Shown here piece by piece: positions 1 through 5,392 of a stretch of 5,542 nt of DNA; the stretch's first letter is position 1; each line of letters starts with the position of its first letter. Source of the DNA: HGM04593 sp045612305 (GTDB taxonomy: Bacteria; Bacteroidota; Bacteroidia; Bacteroidales; Bacteroidaceae). The notes under the pieces were generated by a model that was not told the origin of the DNA, made no database searches, and saw nothing but the letters and a program-made list of their open reading frames with translations. The translations under genes were made by a program, and so were the position numbers. The DNA lies in the NCBI GenBank assembly GCA_045612305.1, contig JAZKYU010000023.1:1-5542 (forward strand), written 5' to 3'.

Positions 1-112
1 AAGCGAGGAACGAACGAGGGATGTTTCAACTCTTTGAAACAGCGTGAGCAGAGGCGCGAGCGACTGTTACGCCCCGTGTGCCGGGCGTTTGGTTCTTTGC
101 GCGACAAAGAAC
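1..112. repeat. Hairpin-rich intergenic element (candidate dispersed repeat), possibly cut by the window edge
   Basis: No gene can be supported here, but the stretch is densely structured. It contains three inverted repeats in a row: TGTTTCAA/TTGAAACA (arms 22-29 and 34-41, loop CTCT), ACGCCC/GGGCGT (arms 69-74 and 83-88, 8-nt loop) and GTTCTTTG/CAAAGAAC (arms 92-99 and 105-112, loop CGCGA). The first hairpin is flanked by similar purine-rich stretches with GCGAG, CGAACGA and GCGTGAGC-like words (1-20 and 42-66). None of the hairpins is followed by a T-run on either strand, so they do not look like ordinary intrinsic terminators. Stacked perfect dyads beside a gene end resemble REP/BIME-type intergenic repeats. 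That reading is inference, because only one copy is visible. One frame is open from the window edge to a TGA at 133-135, but its arginine-rich translation looks like read-through of the repeat. Confidence 0.45.
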
Positions 113-136
113 ATATAAGATTTTACTTCGATTGAG

Positions 137-183
137 AGAAAAGCTGCCAAATAACACCGAGAATTTGAGTTAAAGGCTTTTCT
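137..183 (-). terminator. Possible transcript-end stem-loop downstream of the TonB-dependent receptor gene
   Basis: The arms AGAAAAGC (137-144) and GCTTTTCT (176-183) are perfectly complementary and separated by 31 nt, with a further GCC/GGC pairing possible inside. Read on the minus strand, the structure begins about 36 nt after the receptor stop codon, and its distal arm contains the U-rich run TTTTCTCTC. The long loop and the T-run lying partly inside the stem make this a poor intrinsic terminator by the usual criteria. It is listed as the best candidate for the receptor transcript end. The rest of 113-219 is AT-rich and holds nothing else I can name. Confidence 0.22.
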
Positions 184-219
184 ACTCCCCTGACTTTTGC
201 TGGTGAGCCGGTTGTTGCC

Positions 220-2607
220 CTACATCTCCACAACTACCTTGCAGTTGAGTTGTCGGCCGGTGAGGTAGTTGGGTACGGCAAACTGTTGTCCCTTCATATC
301 GCTAATCCAGTAGTAAGAGTTTACGTTGTTTATGTCGAAGAGGTTAAACGCATCGATACCCAGCCATATGTTCTTTATGTAGCGGCGCACGCCGGTGCGG
401 TAGTATCCTTCTTCGTTGTTGAGGAGGCGGTAGGACATACCCACGTCTACACGCTTGTAGGCAGGGGCGGTGAACACTTGTCCCTCACGGCCTTTGTGCG
501 GCGGGCCAAAGGGGAGGCCGTCGGCATAGACGCCGCGCAAGGTCATCTTCCACTTATCGGTGCCGGGGAAGTAGTCGGTAAAGTGTAGCGAGAAGTTGAA
601 CTTCTGGTTTGTGGGGCGGGGTATCTTTTTGCCTCCGTTTATGCTCTCCTTGGTGTCCATAACCGAGAAGGTTACCCACGAGTCGCTGCCCTTTACAAAC
701 TCGCCAAAAAGTTTGAAATCTACACCTGCGGCGTGTCCCTTGGCGCAGTTTTCACCGTAGTAAACTATGCGCACGTTGTCCACATTGTAGGGTATTATGT
801 TGTCTAGCTTCTTGTAGTAGGCTTCGGCGGTAAATTTAAACGGACGGTCCATTAAGGTAAAGTGGTAGTCGGCGCCCAGCACCACCTGTATGGAGCGTTG
901 CGACTTTATATCCTTGTTGAGCACCACCTCGGTTATGCCGTTTGTGGTTACTGTGTCGCGCATCTCTTTGTAGAAGGGCGCTTGGTAGTATACGCCTGCG
1001 GCTATGCGCAGGGTGAGGTCTTTGTTAAACTCGGGTATCAGGCCCAGTGAAGCGCGGGGCGACACAAGTGTCTCTTTGTTCCAGCTCCAGTATGAGAAGC
1101 GCACACCTGCGTTGAGCGAGAAGATTCCGAGCGAGGTCTTGAACTTGTAGGTGTCTTGCACGTATGCCGAGTAGCGGTTGCTGGCTTCGTTGTTTTTCGA
1201 GCGCAGGCTGTAGATGGGGTACATATATGTGCCTCCGTGGGGTATGTTGTAGCCTGCAGAGTCGCGCACTTGCCACTCTCGTTGGTTGTCGTTGAATTTC
1301 TCTTTTTTCCACTCGGCACCCCAGCGCAGGTCGTGTGCCTTGAAGAAGTGCGCGCCCTTAATAGCAGTGGTCAATACGTTGGCCTCTAGGTAGTTGCGCG
1401 CGTGTTCCTGGTAACGCCCTACGCCATAGTTCTCTTCGGCATAAATATCGCCTATCCAGTATTCGCTGCTTATATCGTAGGTCTCCTCTTCTTTGGTGTT
1501 GAAGGCCGATGTTTGCAGCGTGAAGATGTTGTACTCGTTGGGGGTGAAGTTGAGCGACGCTGCGCCGAAGAGGGTGGTGAAGAGGTCGCTCTCCCAGCCG
1601 CCAAAGTATACTTTAAACTCTTTTGCGTCCTGCAGCGTGCCGAAGGTTGTGTGTCTGTCTTCGGGAGTGAATTTATACTCGTTGCTCGACACGTTACCTA
1701 TTAAGCTGAAGCTTAATTTATTGGTTATGCGCCAGTCAAAATATGTCTGGTAGTCGATAAACTGCGGCTCATACTCGCCTTTTGTGTCGAGCGTGCCCAG
1801 CAGGTATTTGTTGCTCTTGTAGCGCACGGCGTTAGAGAAACTTATCTTGTTGTTTCCCCAGCCCACATAGGCGCTACCGCCCAAGAGGCTTGCCGAAATT
1901 ATGCTCTCGAAGCTGCGTGGTTTGCGGTAGGTTATGTCGAGTACCGACGACATCTTGTCGCCATATTTTGCCTCGAAGCCTCCTGTGGAGAAGGCTATGC
2001 CGGCTACCATATCGGGGTTGAGGAAACTCAAACCCTCTTGTTGCCCTGCGCGTATGAGCAGGGGGCGGTACACCTCTATGCCGTTAACGTAGACGCTGTT
2101 CTCGTCGAAGTTTCCACCGCGCACGTTGTACTGCGACGAGAGCTCGTTGTGCGAGCTTACACCGGCTTGTGTCGATATTATATCCTCTATGGCATTGCCG
2201 CTTGCACTTGCGTTCAGACGCACGTTTTTTGGCACGCTTATCTTTTGTGTGCCGCCCATCTGTTTTTCGTTGTCGGTTATTTCAACCCCCTCGAGAGAGT
2301 ATCCTGTGGTGGGCAGGGTTATGTTTAGCGCGATGGTGTCGGTGGGGCTGTAGAAGGTGCGCTTGCGTGTTTGGTGCCCTATGAGCGAGAAAGCTATAAC
2401 CACGGTGTCGCGGCTTTCACAGGTGAGGCTGTAGTTTCCTTTCAGGTCGGTGAGGGTGCCTGTTGTGGTGCCTTGCAGGCTCACTGTTGCTATCTCTACA
2501 GGCGCGCCTTTTTCGTTCACAACCCTTCCTTTGAAGGTTACTTGTTGTGCTGTGGCTGTTATGCCAAATAGTAGTATGAGGAGCAGTGTTGTTACTGTTT
2601 TTTTCAT
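220..2607 (-). CDS. TonB-dependent outer-membrane receptor with N-terminal carboxypeptidase-regulatory-like domain
   Basis: A complete 795-residue outer-membrane transporter of the type that takes up a ligand using TonB-ExbBD energy. Residues 1-20 form a signal peptide (MKK, a leucine-rich core, then ATA before QQ). Residues 23-98 match a CarboxypepD_reg-like beta-sandwich (GRVVNEKGAPVEIATV... then TLTDLKGNYS), a hallmark of Bacteroidota receptors. SLEGVEITD (about 104-111) sits where a TonB-box-like segment is expected. The plug runs from about 120 to 228 with YNVRGGNFDENSVYVNG (160-176) and GGFEAKYGDKMSSVLDI (209-225). The rest is barrel, rich in alternating and aromatic residues. The length is normal for the family and there is no frameshift. 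The last residues are KVVVEM rather than the usual terminal aromatic. No SusD-like lipoprotein lies next to it in the window, so a SusC-type glycan role is not supported and the substrate is unknown. The ATG at 2605-2607 is preceded by a 20-nt purine tract (2619-2638) instead of a clear Shine-Dalgarno site. The acyltransferase gene lies 82 bp upstream on the same strand. Confidence 0.93.
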   Translation of the reverse strand: MKKTVTTLLLILLFGITATAQQVTFKGRVVNEKGAPVEIATVSLQGTTTGTLTDLKGNYSLTCESRDTVVIAFSLIGHQTRKRTFYSPTDTIALNITLPTTGYSLEGVEITDNEKQMGGTQKISVPKNVRLNASASGNAIEDIISTQAGVSSHNELSSQYNVRGGNFDENSVYVNGIEVYRPLLIRAGQQEGLSFLNPDMVAGIAFSTGGFEAKYGDKMSSVLDITYRKPRSFESIISASLLGGSAYVGWGNNKISFSNAVRYKSNKYLLGTLDTKGEYEPQFIDYQTYFDWRITNKLSFSLIGNVSSNEYKFTPEDRHTTFGTLQDAKEFKVYFGGWESDLFTTLFGAASLNFTPNEYNIFTLQTSAFNTKEEETYDISSEYWIGDIYAEENYGVGRYQEHARNYLEANVLTTAIKGAHFFKAHDLRWGAEWKKEKFNDNQREWQVRDSAGYNIPHGGTYMYPIYSLRSKNNEASNRYSAYVQDTYKFKTSLGIFSLNAGVRFSYWSWNKETLVSPRASLGLIPEFNKDLTLRIAAGVYYQAPFYKEMRDTVTTNGITEVVLNKDIKSQRSIQVVLGADYHFTLMDRPFKFTAEAYYKKLDNIIPYNVDNVRIVYYGENCAKGHAAGVDFKLFGEFVKGSDSWVTFSVMDTKESINGGKKIPRPTNQKFNFSLHFTDYFPGTDKWKMTLRGVYADGLPFGPPHKGREGQVFTAPAYKRVDVGMSYRLLNNEEGYYRTGVRRYIKNIWLGIDAFNLFDINNVNSYYWISDMKGQQFAVPNYLTGRQLNCKVVVEM

Positions 2608-2618
2608 TGTTTTTGTGG

Positions 2619-2638
2619 TTTTTCTTTTCTTCTCTCTT
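2619..2638 (-). promoter_or_regulatory. Purine-rich translation-initiation tract before the receptor gene
   Basis: On the minus strand an unbroken A/G tract of 20 nt, containing GAGAGAAGAAAAG, ends 11 nt before the receptor ATG. It resembles a loose, distant Shine-Dalgarno region combined with the A-rich leaders typical of Bacteroidota. It supports the chosen start, which also gives a standard signal peptide. Confidence 0.35.
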
Positions 2639-2678
2639 GCCGTGCGTGTGCGCAGGCGCGTTTCTTCTTGTATTAACG

Positions 2679-2711
2679 CAAAAAAGTTGTTAAACGTATA
2701 TCGCGCGCAAA
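2679..2711 (-). promoter_or_regulatory. Possible promoter of the receptor gene
   Basis: On the minus strand a TTTTG (complement of 2708-2712, taken as -33) is followed, after a 21-bp spacer, by CTTTTTTG (complement of 2679-2686, taken as -7). The spacing and the TTTG part fit the Bacteroides promoter pattern, but the TA of the -7 box is missing. The -33 element would lie inside the last codons of the acyltransferase gene. If real, the receptor has its own start of transcription with a leader of roughly 65 nt. Otherwise it is read from the upstream gene. Confidence 0.25.
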
Positions 2712-3658
2712 ATTTTATTTATGATACCCCACTTGAAGCGATACCAACGAAGGGTGCTTACCTGTTTGCCGCCGAAGTTGAGCAAGAAATTTTTGAAGCC
2801 CGAGCGTATGCCTGCAAGGGTGCGCGACTCGAGAAATTCTATGTGGGCGTAGCCGCGGCGGTAAGCATCCTCTATAGCGGCCCACACGGCTATTATGCCG
2901 GGGTAGCAGCGTGGGTAGCTCTTGCGCAGCCCACAACTAAAGGCGAGGTAGGCGCGGTTGCCGTCGTATGTGCACACCGAGCAGCCTATTATTTTGCCCT
3001 TGTACTCAACGACGAATATGCGGGTGTCTTCTTGCTTGTTGAGCAAGAGCTGCTTCAAAATATTGCTCTTGGGCGAGGGACGGCGCACCTTGCTTTTGTA
3101 ATAATTTTTCAGCAGATGCAAGGCGGTGTCAATCTCGGCCTCTGTGGTTGCGGGGCGGTAGGTTACGCCACGCTCTGCAGCTTTGCGTATATGGGCACGG
3201 TAGCTCTTTGAAAGGCGCTCTTCGGGGGCTTTGCTGTGCAGAGAGATGTATATGCGGTGGTCGCGCTTGGGTATAAAACTGTGCAGGCTCAAGGTGGCGT
3301 AGGCGAAGCGCGGGTCCTCTATGGTTTTTATCTCTATGTAGCTGTGCAGGAGGTCGAGTATGTCAAAAAGTTTTTCTAAAAAGGCTGCATAAATTTCTTC
3401 GCGGTTGGTGCAGCCGGCGTGGTAGACACCCTCGCCATAAATTGTGTAACGGCTGCCCATAAAAGGCGGTAGCAGGGAACTGTATCTTTTAATAATAATA
3501 AGGTGGGCAAGCTCTGTGCCGTTTTCGTGTGCTACGAGCATATAGGGTTTTGCGGTGTCGCTCTCTTCGAGCGCACCAAACATCGCGGCCGAGTGATGTA
3601 TGTTGCCTTGTTGCAGTTGGGGAAGTTCGCACCCCTTTGTGTATATATCTATCTGCAT
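2690..3658 (-). CDS. FemAB-like / GNAT-fold acyltransferase of unknown substrate
   Basis: A complete protein of 322 residues with no signal peptide or membrane segment, so probably cytoplasmic. The overall pattern suggests the double-GNAT FemAB/BioF2-like architecture. A degenerate N-terminal half (about 1-140) includes LLPPFMGSRYTIYGEGVYH (62-80). A basic linker, ERLSKSYRAHIRKAAERGV (147-165), follows and is characteristic of this group. The C-terminal GNAT core (about 165-300) contains FVVEYKGKIIGCSVCTYDG (215-233) and AIEDAYRRGYAHIEFLES (261-278). FemAB relatives transfer aminoacyl or acyl groups onto peptidoglycan precursors, polysaccharides or small molecules; I cannot tell which applies here. 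I chose the ATG at 3656-3658. An in-frame TTG three codons upstream (3665-3667) is possible but less likely. The gene diverges from tsaD, and the receptor gene follows 82 bp downstream. The family call is from pattern recognition and the function is unassigned. Confidence 0.8.
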   Translation of the reverse strand: MQIDIYTKGCELPQLQQGNIHHSAAMFGALEESDTAKPYMLVAHENGTELAHLIIIKRYSSLLPPFMGSRYTIYGEGVYHAGCTNREEIYAAFLEKLFDILDLLHSYIEIKTIEDPRFAYATLSLHSFIPKRDHRIYISLHSKAPEERLSKSYRAHIRKAAERGVTYRPATTEAEIDTALHLLKNYYKSKVRRPSPKSNILKQLLLNKQEDTRIFVVEYKGKIIGCSVCTYDGNRAYLAFSCGLRKSYPRCYPGIIAVWAAIEDAYRRGYAHIEFLESRTLAGIRSGFKNFLLNFGGKQVSTLRWYRFKWGIINKILRAIYV

Positions 3659-3676
3659 AATGTGCAAAGTTCTGTG

Positions 3677-3684
3677 TAAAGTTA
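3677..3684 (-). promoter_or_regulatory. Possible -7 element for the acyltransferase gene
   Basis: On the minus strand the sequence reads TAACTTTA, one mismatch from TAnnTTTG, and would place the transcript start about 12 nt before the ATG at 3658. A second near match, GAACTTTG (complement of 3665-3672), lies closer still. No TTG is found at the expected -33 distance for either, so support is weak. The element overlaps the presumed -33 region of the divergent tsaD promoter. Confidence 0.25.
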
Positions 3685-3713
3685 GTAAAATAAGGAATTA
3701 AATTGTATCTTCG
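3682..3713 (+). promoter_or_regulatory. Probable tsaD promoter, Bacteroides type
   Basis: TATCTTCG at 3706-3713 differs by one base from the -7 consensus TAnnTTTG. A TTAG at 3682-3685 stands 21 bp upstream of it in place of the -33 TTTG. Transcription would begin around 3720, giving a leader of about 30 nt. The leader has a small AGCC/GGCT hairpin (3728-3740) and six T residues directly before the ATG, with no Shine-Dalgarno sequence. The -7 box is fair and the -33 box poor. Confidence 0.4.
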
Positions 3714-3751
3714 CGTAATATTTTTACAGCCGCAAGGGCTACACGTTTTTT

Positions 3752-4774
3752 ATGGAAGAGATTTATATATTGGCAATAGAGTCGTCGTGCGACGATACGT
3801 CGGCGGCGGTTATGCGTGGCGATGTTGTTTTGTCGAACGTTACAGCCGGGCAGGCTGTGCACGAACAATACGGTGGCGTGGTGCCCGAGCTTGCATCGCG
3901 TGCTCACGAGCAGAATATTGTTCCCGTGGTCGACGCGGCGTTAAAAAAGGCAGGCGTTACAAAGGATAAACTTTCGGCGATAGCCTTCACACGCGGCCCG
4001 GGTCTTATGGGCTCTTTGCTTGTGGGTGTGTCGTTTGCAAAGGGGCTTGCGGCCTCGTTGGGCATACCTATGATAGAGGTTAACCATCTGCAAGGGCACA
4101 TACTCGCTCACTTCATAAAGGAGGAGGGTGTGGAGCATAAAAGTCCCGAGTTCCCCTTCTTGTGCCTGATGGTGAGCGGCGGTAACTCGCAAATTGTGAA
4201 GGTTAACAGCTACAAAGATATGGAGATTGTGGGGCAGACTATAGACGACGCGGCCGGCGAGGCTATGGACAAGTGTGCCAAGGTTATGGGGCTGGGTTAT
4301 CCCGGTGGTCCCATCATCGACCGTCTTGCGCGTAACGGTAACCCCAAGGCCTATAATTTCAGCAAGCCGCATATTGCAGGCTTTGATTATAGTTTTAGTG
4401 GGTTGAAGACCTCTTTCCTCTACACCTTGCGCAAACTTGTTGCCGAGGACGAAAACTATGTTGAGACTCACAAAGAGGATATTGCAGCTTCGTTCGAGGC
4501 TACCGTGGTAGAAATTCTTATGGACAAGCTCTACAAAGCGTCAAAGGCTTTAGGTATTAAGCGTATAGCTCTCTCGGGAGGTGTGTCGGCCAACACCGCT
4601 TTGCGTGAGGCTTACAAAAATTATGCGAAGCGTTACGGTTGGGAAATTTTTATACCCAAGTTTGGTTTTACAACCGACAACGCGGCTATGATAGGCGTGG
4701 TTGGGTATTATAAATTCCTCGACAAAGATTTTTGCCCGATGGACGCTCCCGCCTTCTCGCGAACAACCATTTAG
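3752..4774 (+). CDS. tsaD: tRNA N6-threonylcarbamoyladenosine (t6A37) transferase TsaD
   Basis: TsaD (formerly Gcp/YgjD) transfers the threonylcarbamoyl group from threonylcarbamoyl-AMP to A37 of tRNAs reading ANN codons, working in the cytoplasm with TsaB and TsaE. The protein has 340 residues, the usual bacterial length, and shows the full family signature. The N-terminal ASKHA phosphate loop is IESSCDDTSAA (9-19). RGPGLMGSL follows at 81-89. The metal-binding HxxxH is H112 and H116 in NHLQGH, and the third metal ligand is D309 in TTDNAAM. Other family motifs are DDAAGEAMDK (165-174), GYPGGP (182-187) and SGGVSANTALR (275-285). The segment that is often SGGHTQ reads SGGNSQ here (142-147), which I believe is common in this phylum. 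The ATG at 3752 gives the standard N-terminus. The PncC-like gene starts 10 bp after the stop, suggesting co-transcription. The partner genes tsaB, tsaC and tsaE are not in the window. Confidence 0.98.
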   Translation: MEEIYILAIESSCDDTSAAVMRGDVVLSNVTAGQAVHEQYGGVVPELASRAHEQNIVPVVDAALKKAGVTKDKLSAIAFTRGPGLMGSLLVGVSFAKGLAASLGIPMIEVNHLQGHILAHFIKEEGVEHKSPEFPFLCLMVSGGNSQIVKVNSYKDMEIVGQTIDDAAGEAMDKCAKVMGLGYPGGPIIDRLARNGNPKAYNFSKPHIAGFDYSFSGLKTSFLYTLRKLVAEDENYVETHKEDIAASFEATVVEILMDKLYKASKALGIKRIALSGGVSANTALREAYKNYAKRYGWEIFIPKFGFTTDNAAMIGVVGYYKFLDKDFCPMDAPAFSRTTI

Positions 4775-4784
4775 TACTTGTGCA

Positions 4785-5273
4785 ATGGAGAATATAAAGC
4801 TTCTTGCCCAACGCTTGGTTGCCGAACTTGTGTCGCGCGGCCTCACCCTCTCCACAGCCGAAAGCTGCACGGGTGGTGCTGTAGCTGCAGCTGTTACAGG
4901 TGTGGCAGGTTGCTCGGCGGTTTTTAAAGGCTCTGTGGTAGCCTATAGCAACGAGGTTAAGGCGCGTGTGCTTGGCGTGGAAAGCTCTACGCTCGAGGCT
5001 CACGGTGCTGTGAGCGAGGCGACGGTGCGCGAGATGGTAGCAGGCGTGCGTGCCCTTGTGGGCAGCGACTGCGCTGTGGCAACATCGGGCATAGCAGGCC
5101 CTGGTGGAGGCTCACCCGACAAGCCTGTGGGCACGGTGTGGGTAGCAGTCGATGTTTGCGGCAAGGTTAAGACCTGCTTGTTGCGACTCGACGACGAGGG
5201 TAGAGCCAAAAATATTGAAAAAACAGTGGGAGAGGTGCTGCTTTTGCTGTGCAACGAACTAGGCGAAGAGTAA
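4785..5273 (+). CDS. pncC: Stand-alone CinA C-terminal domain protein, probable nicotinamide-nucleotide amidase (PncC type)
   Basis: The family hydrolyses nicotinamide mononucleotide to nicotinate mononucleotide and ammonia, returning NMN (made for example by NAD-dependent DNA ligase) to NAD synthesis. The protein has 162 residues, close to E. coli PncC, and covers the whole CinA-C domain. TAESCTGG (24-31) carries the conserved serine thought to act as nucleophile (S27). YSNEVK (54-59), TSGIAGPGGG (100-109) and PVGTVWVAV (114-122) follow. The N-terminal molybdopterin-binding-like domain of full-length CinA is absent, and the space upstream is filled by tsaD, so it was not lost by a recent frameshift. 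An earlier in-frame ATG at 4701 lies inside tsaD and would add a 28-residue tail unlike the family. The ATG at 4785, 10 bp after the tsaD stop, is preferred although no clear ribosome-binding site precedes it. Amidase activity is inferred from the family. CinA or CinA family protein is the neutral name. Confidence 0.92.
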   Translation: MENIKLLAQRLVAELVSRGLTLSTAESCTGGAVAAAVTGVAGCSAVFKGSVVAYSNEVKARVLGVESSTLEAHGAVSEATVREMVAGVRALVGSDCAVATSGIAGPGGGSPDKPVGTVWVAVDVCGKVKTCLLRLDDEGRAKNIEKTVGEVLLLLCNELGEE

Positions 5274-5274
5274 C

Positions 5275-5292
5275 CTTTTTATTATAAAAAAG
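5275..5292 (+). terminator. AT-only stem-loop after the PncC-like gene, weak terminator candidate
   Basis: TTTTTA (5276-5281) pairs with TAAAAA (5285-5290) across a 3-nt loop, starting 2 nt after the stop codon. The stem has no G-C pairs, and the following bases are purine-rich before a T-run at 5305-5309. It would be unstable, so read-through into rpmB is possible. The remainder of this 119-bp gap (5274-5392) holds the rpmB promoter and leader. Confidence 0.2.
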
Positions 5293-5310
5293 AAAATAAT
5301 TGTCTTTTTG

Positions 5311-5342
5311 TTTGCACGATTATTGAAAAACTCCTATCTTTG
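5311..5342 (+). promoter_or_regulatory. rpmB promoter, near-consensus Bacteroides type
   Basis: TTTG at 5311-5314 and TATCTTTG at 5335-5342 match the -33 and -7 boxes recognised by the primary sigma factor of Bacteroidota (TTTG and TAnnTTTG), with a 20-bp spacer in the accepted range. Transcription should start near 5348, leaving a leader of about 45 nt. This is the best promoter in the window, as expected for a ribosomal protein gene, and it makes rpmB independent of tsaD and the PncC-like gene. Confidence 0.8.
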
Positions 5343-5349
5343 CACTCTG

Positions 5350-5368
5350 TTTTGAGTAGGTATCAAAA
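5350..5368 (+). promoter_or_regulatory. Small stem-loop at the 5' end of the rpmB leader
   Basis: TTTTGA (5350-5355) pairs with TCAAAA (5363-5368) around the 7-nt loop GTAGGTA, right at the predicted transcript start. A competing pairing ACTC/GAGT (5344-5347 and 5354-5357) overlaps it. The stem is short and AT-rich, so it may be chance. It could also protect the 5' end or take part in control of L28 synthesis. After it the leader is A-rich up to the ATG, with no Shine-Dalgarno site at normal spacing. Confidence 0.25.
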
Positions 5369-5392
5369 GACTAAACAAAAAAATATATAGAG

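Noticed and set aside
1..135. Frame open from the window edge to a TGA at 133-135 on the plus strand
   Set aside because: The translation is arginine-rich and low in hydrophobic core residues, and it runs straight through the inverted repeats. No start is visible and no family is recognised. It is more likely repeat DNA than a gene end.
1..219. tRNA, small structural RNA or CRISPR repeat in the left intergenic region
   Set aside because: No cloverleaf or T-loop sequence is seen on either strand, and the inverted repeats differ from one another and are not regularly spaced direct repeats.
250..588. 112-codon plus-strand open frame and similar shorter ones opposite the receptor gene
   Set aside because: They are reverse-strand shadows of a gene with clear domain structure. 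No initiation signals or homology are recognised.
2641..2670. GCGC-rich palindrome between the acyltransferase and receptor genes as a terminator
   Set aside because: The stem is only 4 bp with a 2-nt loop and no following T-run.
2450..3211. 253-codon plus-strand open frame opposite the receptor start and the acyltransferase gene
   Set aside because: It is antisense to two well-supported genes and spans the gap between them. Its composition is rich in Val, Ala and Cys, as expected from the reverse of biased codons, and it has no recognisable domain.
3659..3667. TTG start for the acyltransferase at 3665-3667
   Set aside because: An ATG lies three codons downstream, and TTG starts are rare in this group. 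The difference is small and cannot be fully settled.
3941..4471. 176-codon minus-strand open frame inside tsaD
   Set aside because: tsaD is unambiguous with all its motifs, and the antisense frame shows no family features.
4701..4784. Longer start for the PncC-like gene at 4701
   Set aside because: The extension overlaps the end of tsaD and encodes residues unlike the family. The ATG at 4785 gives the standard length.
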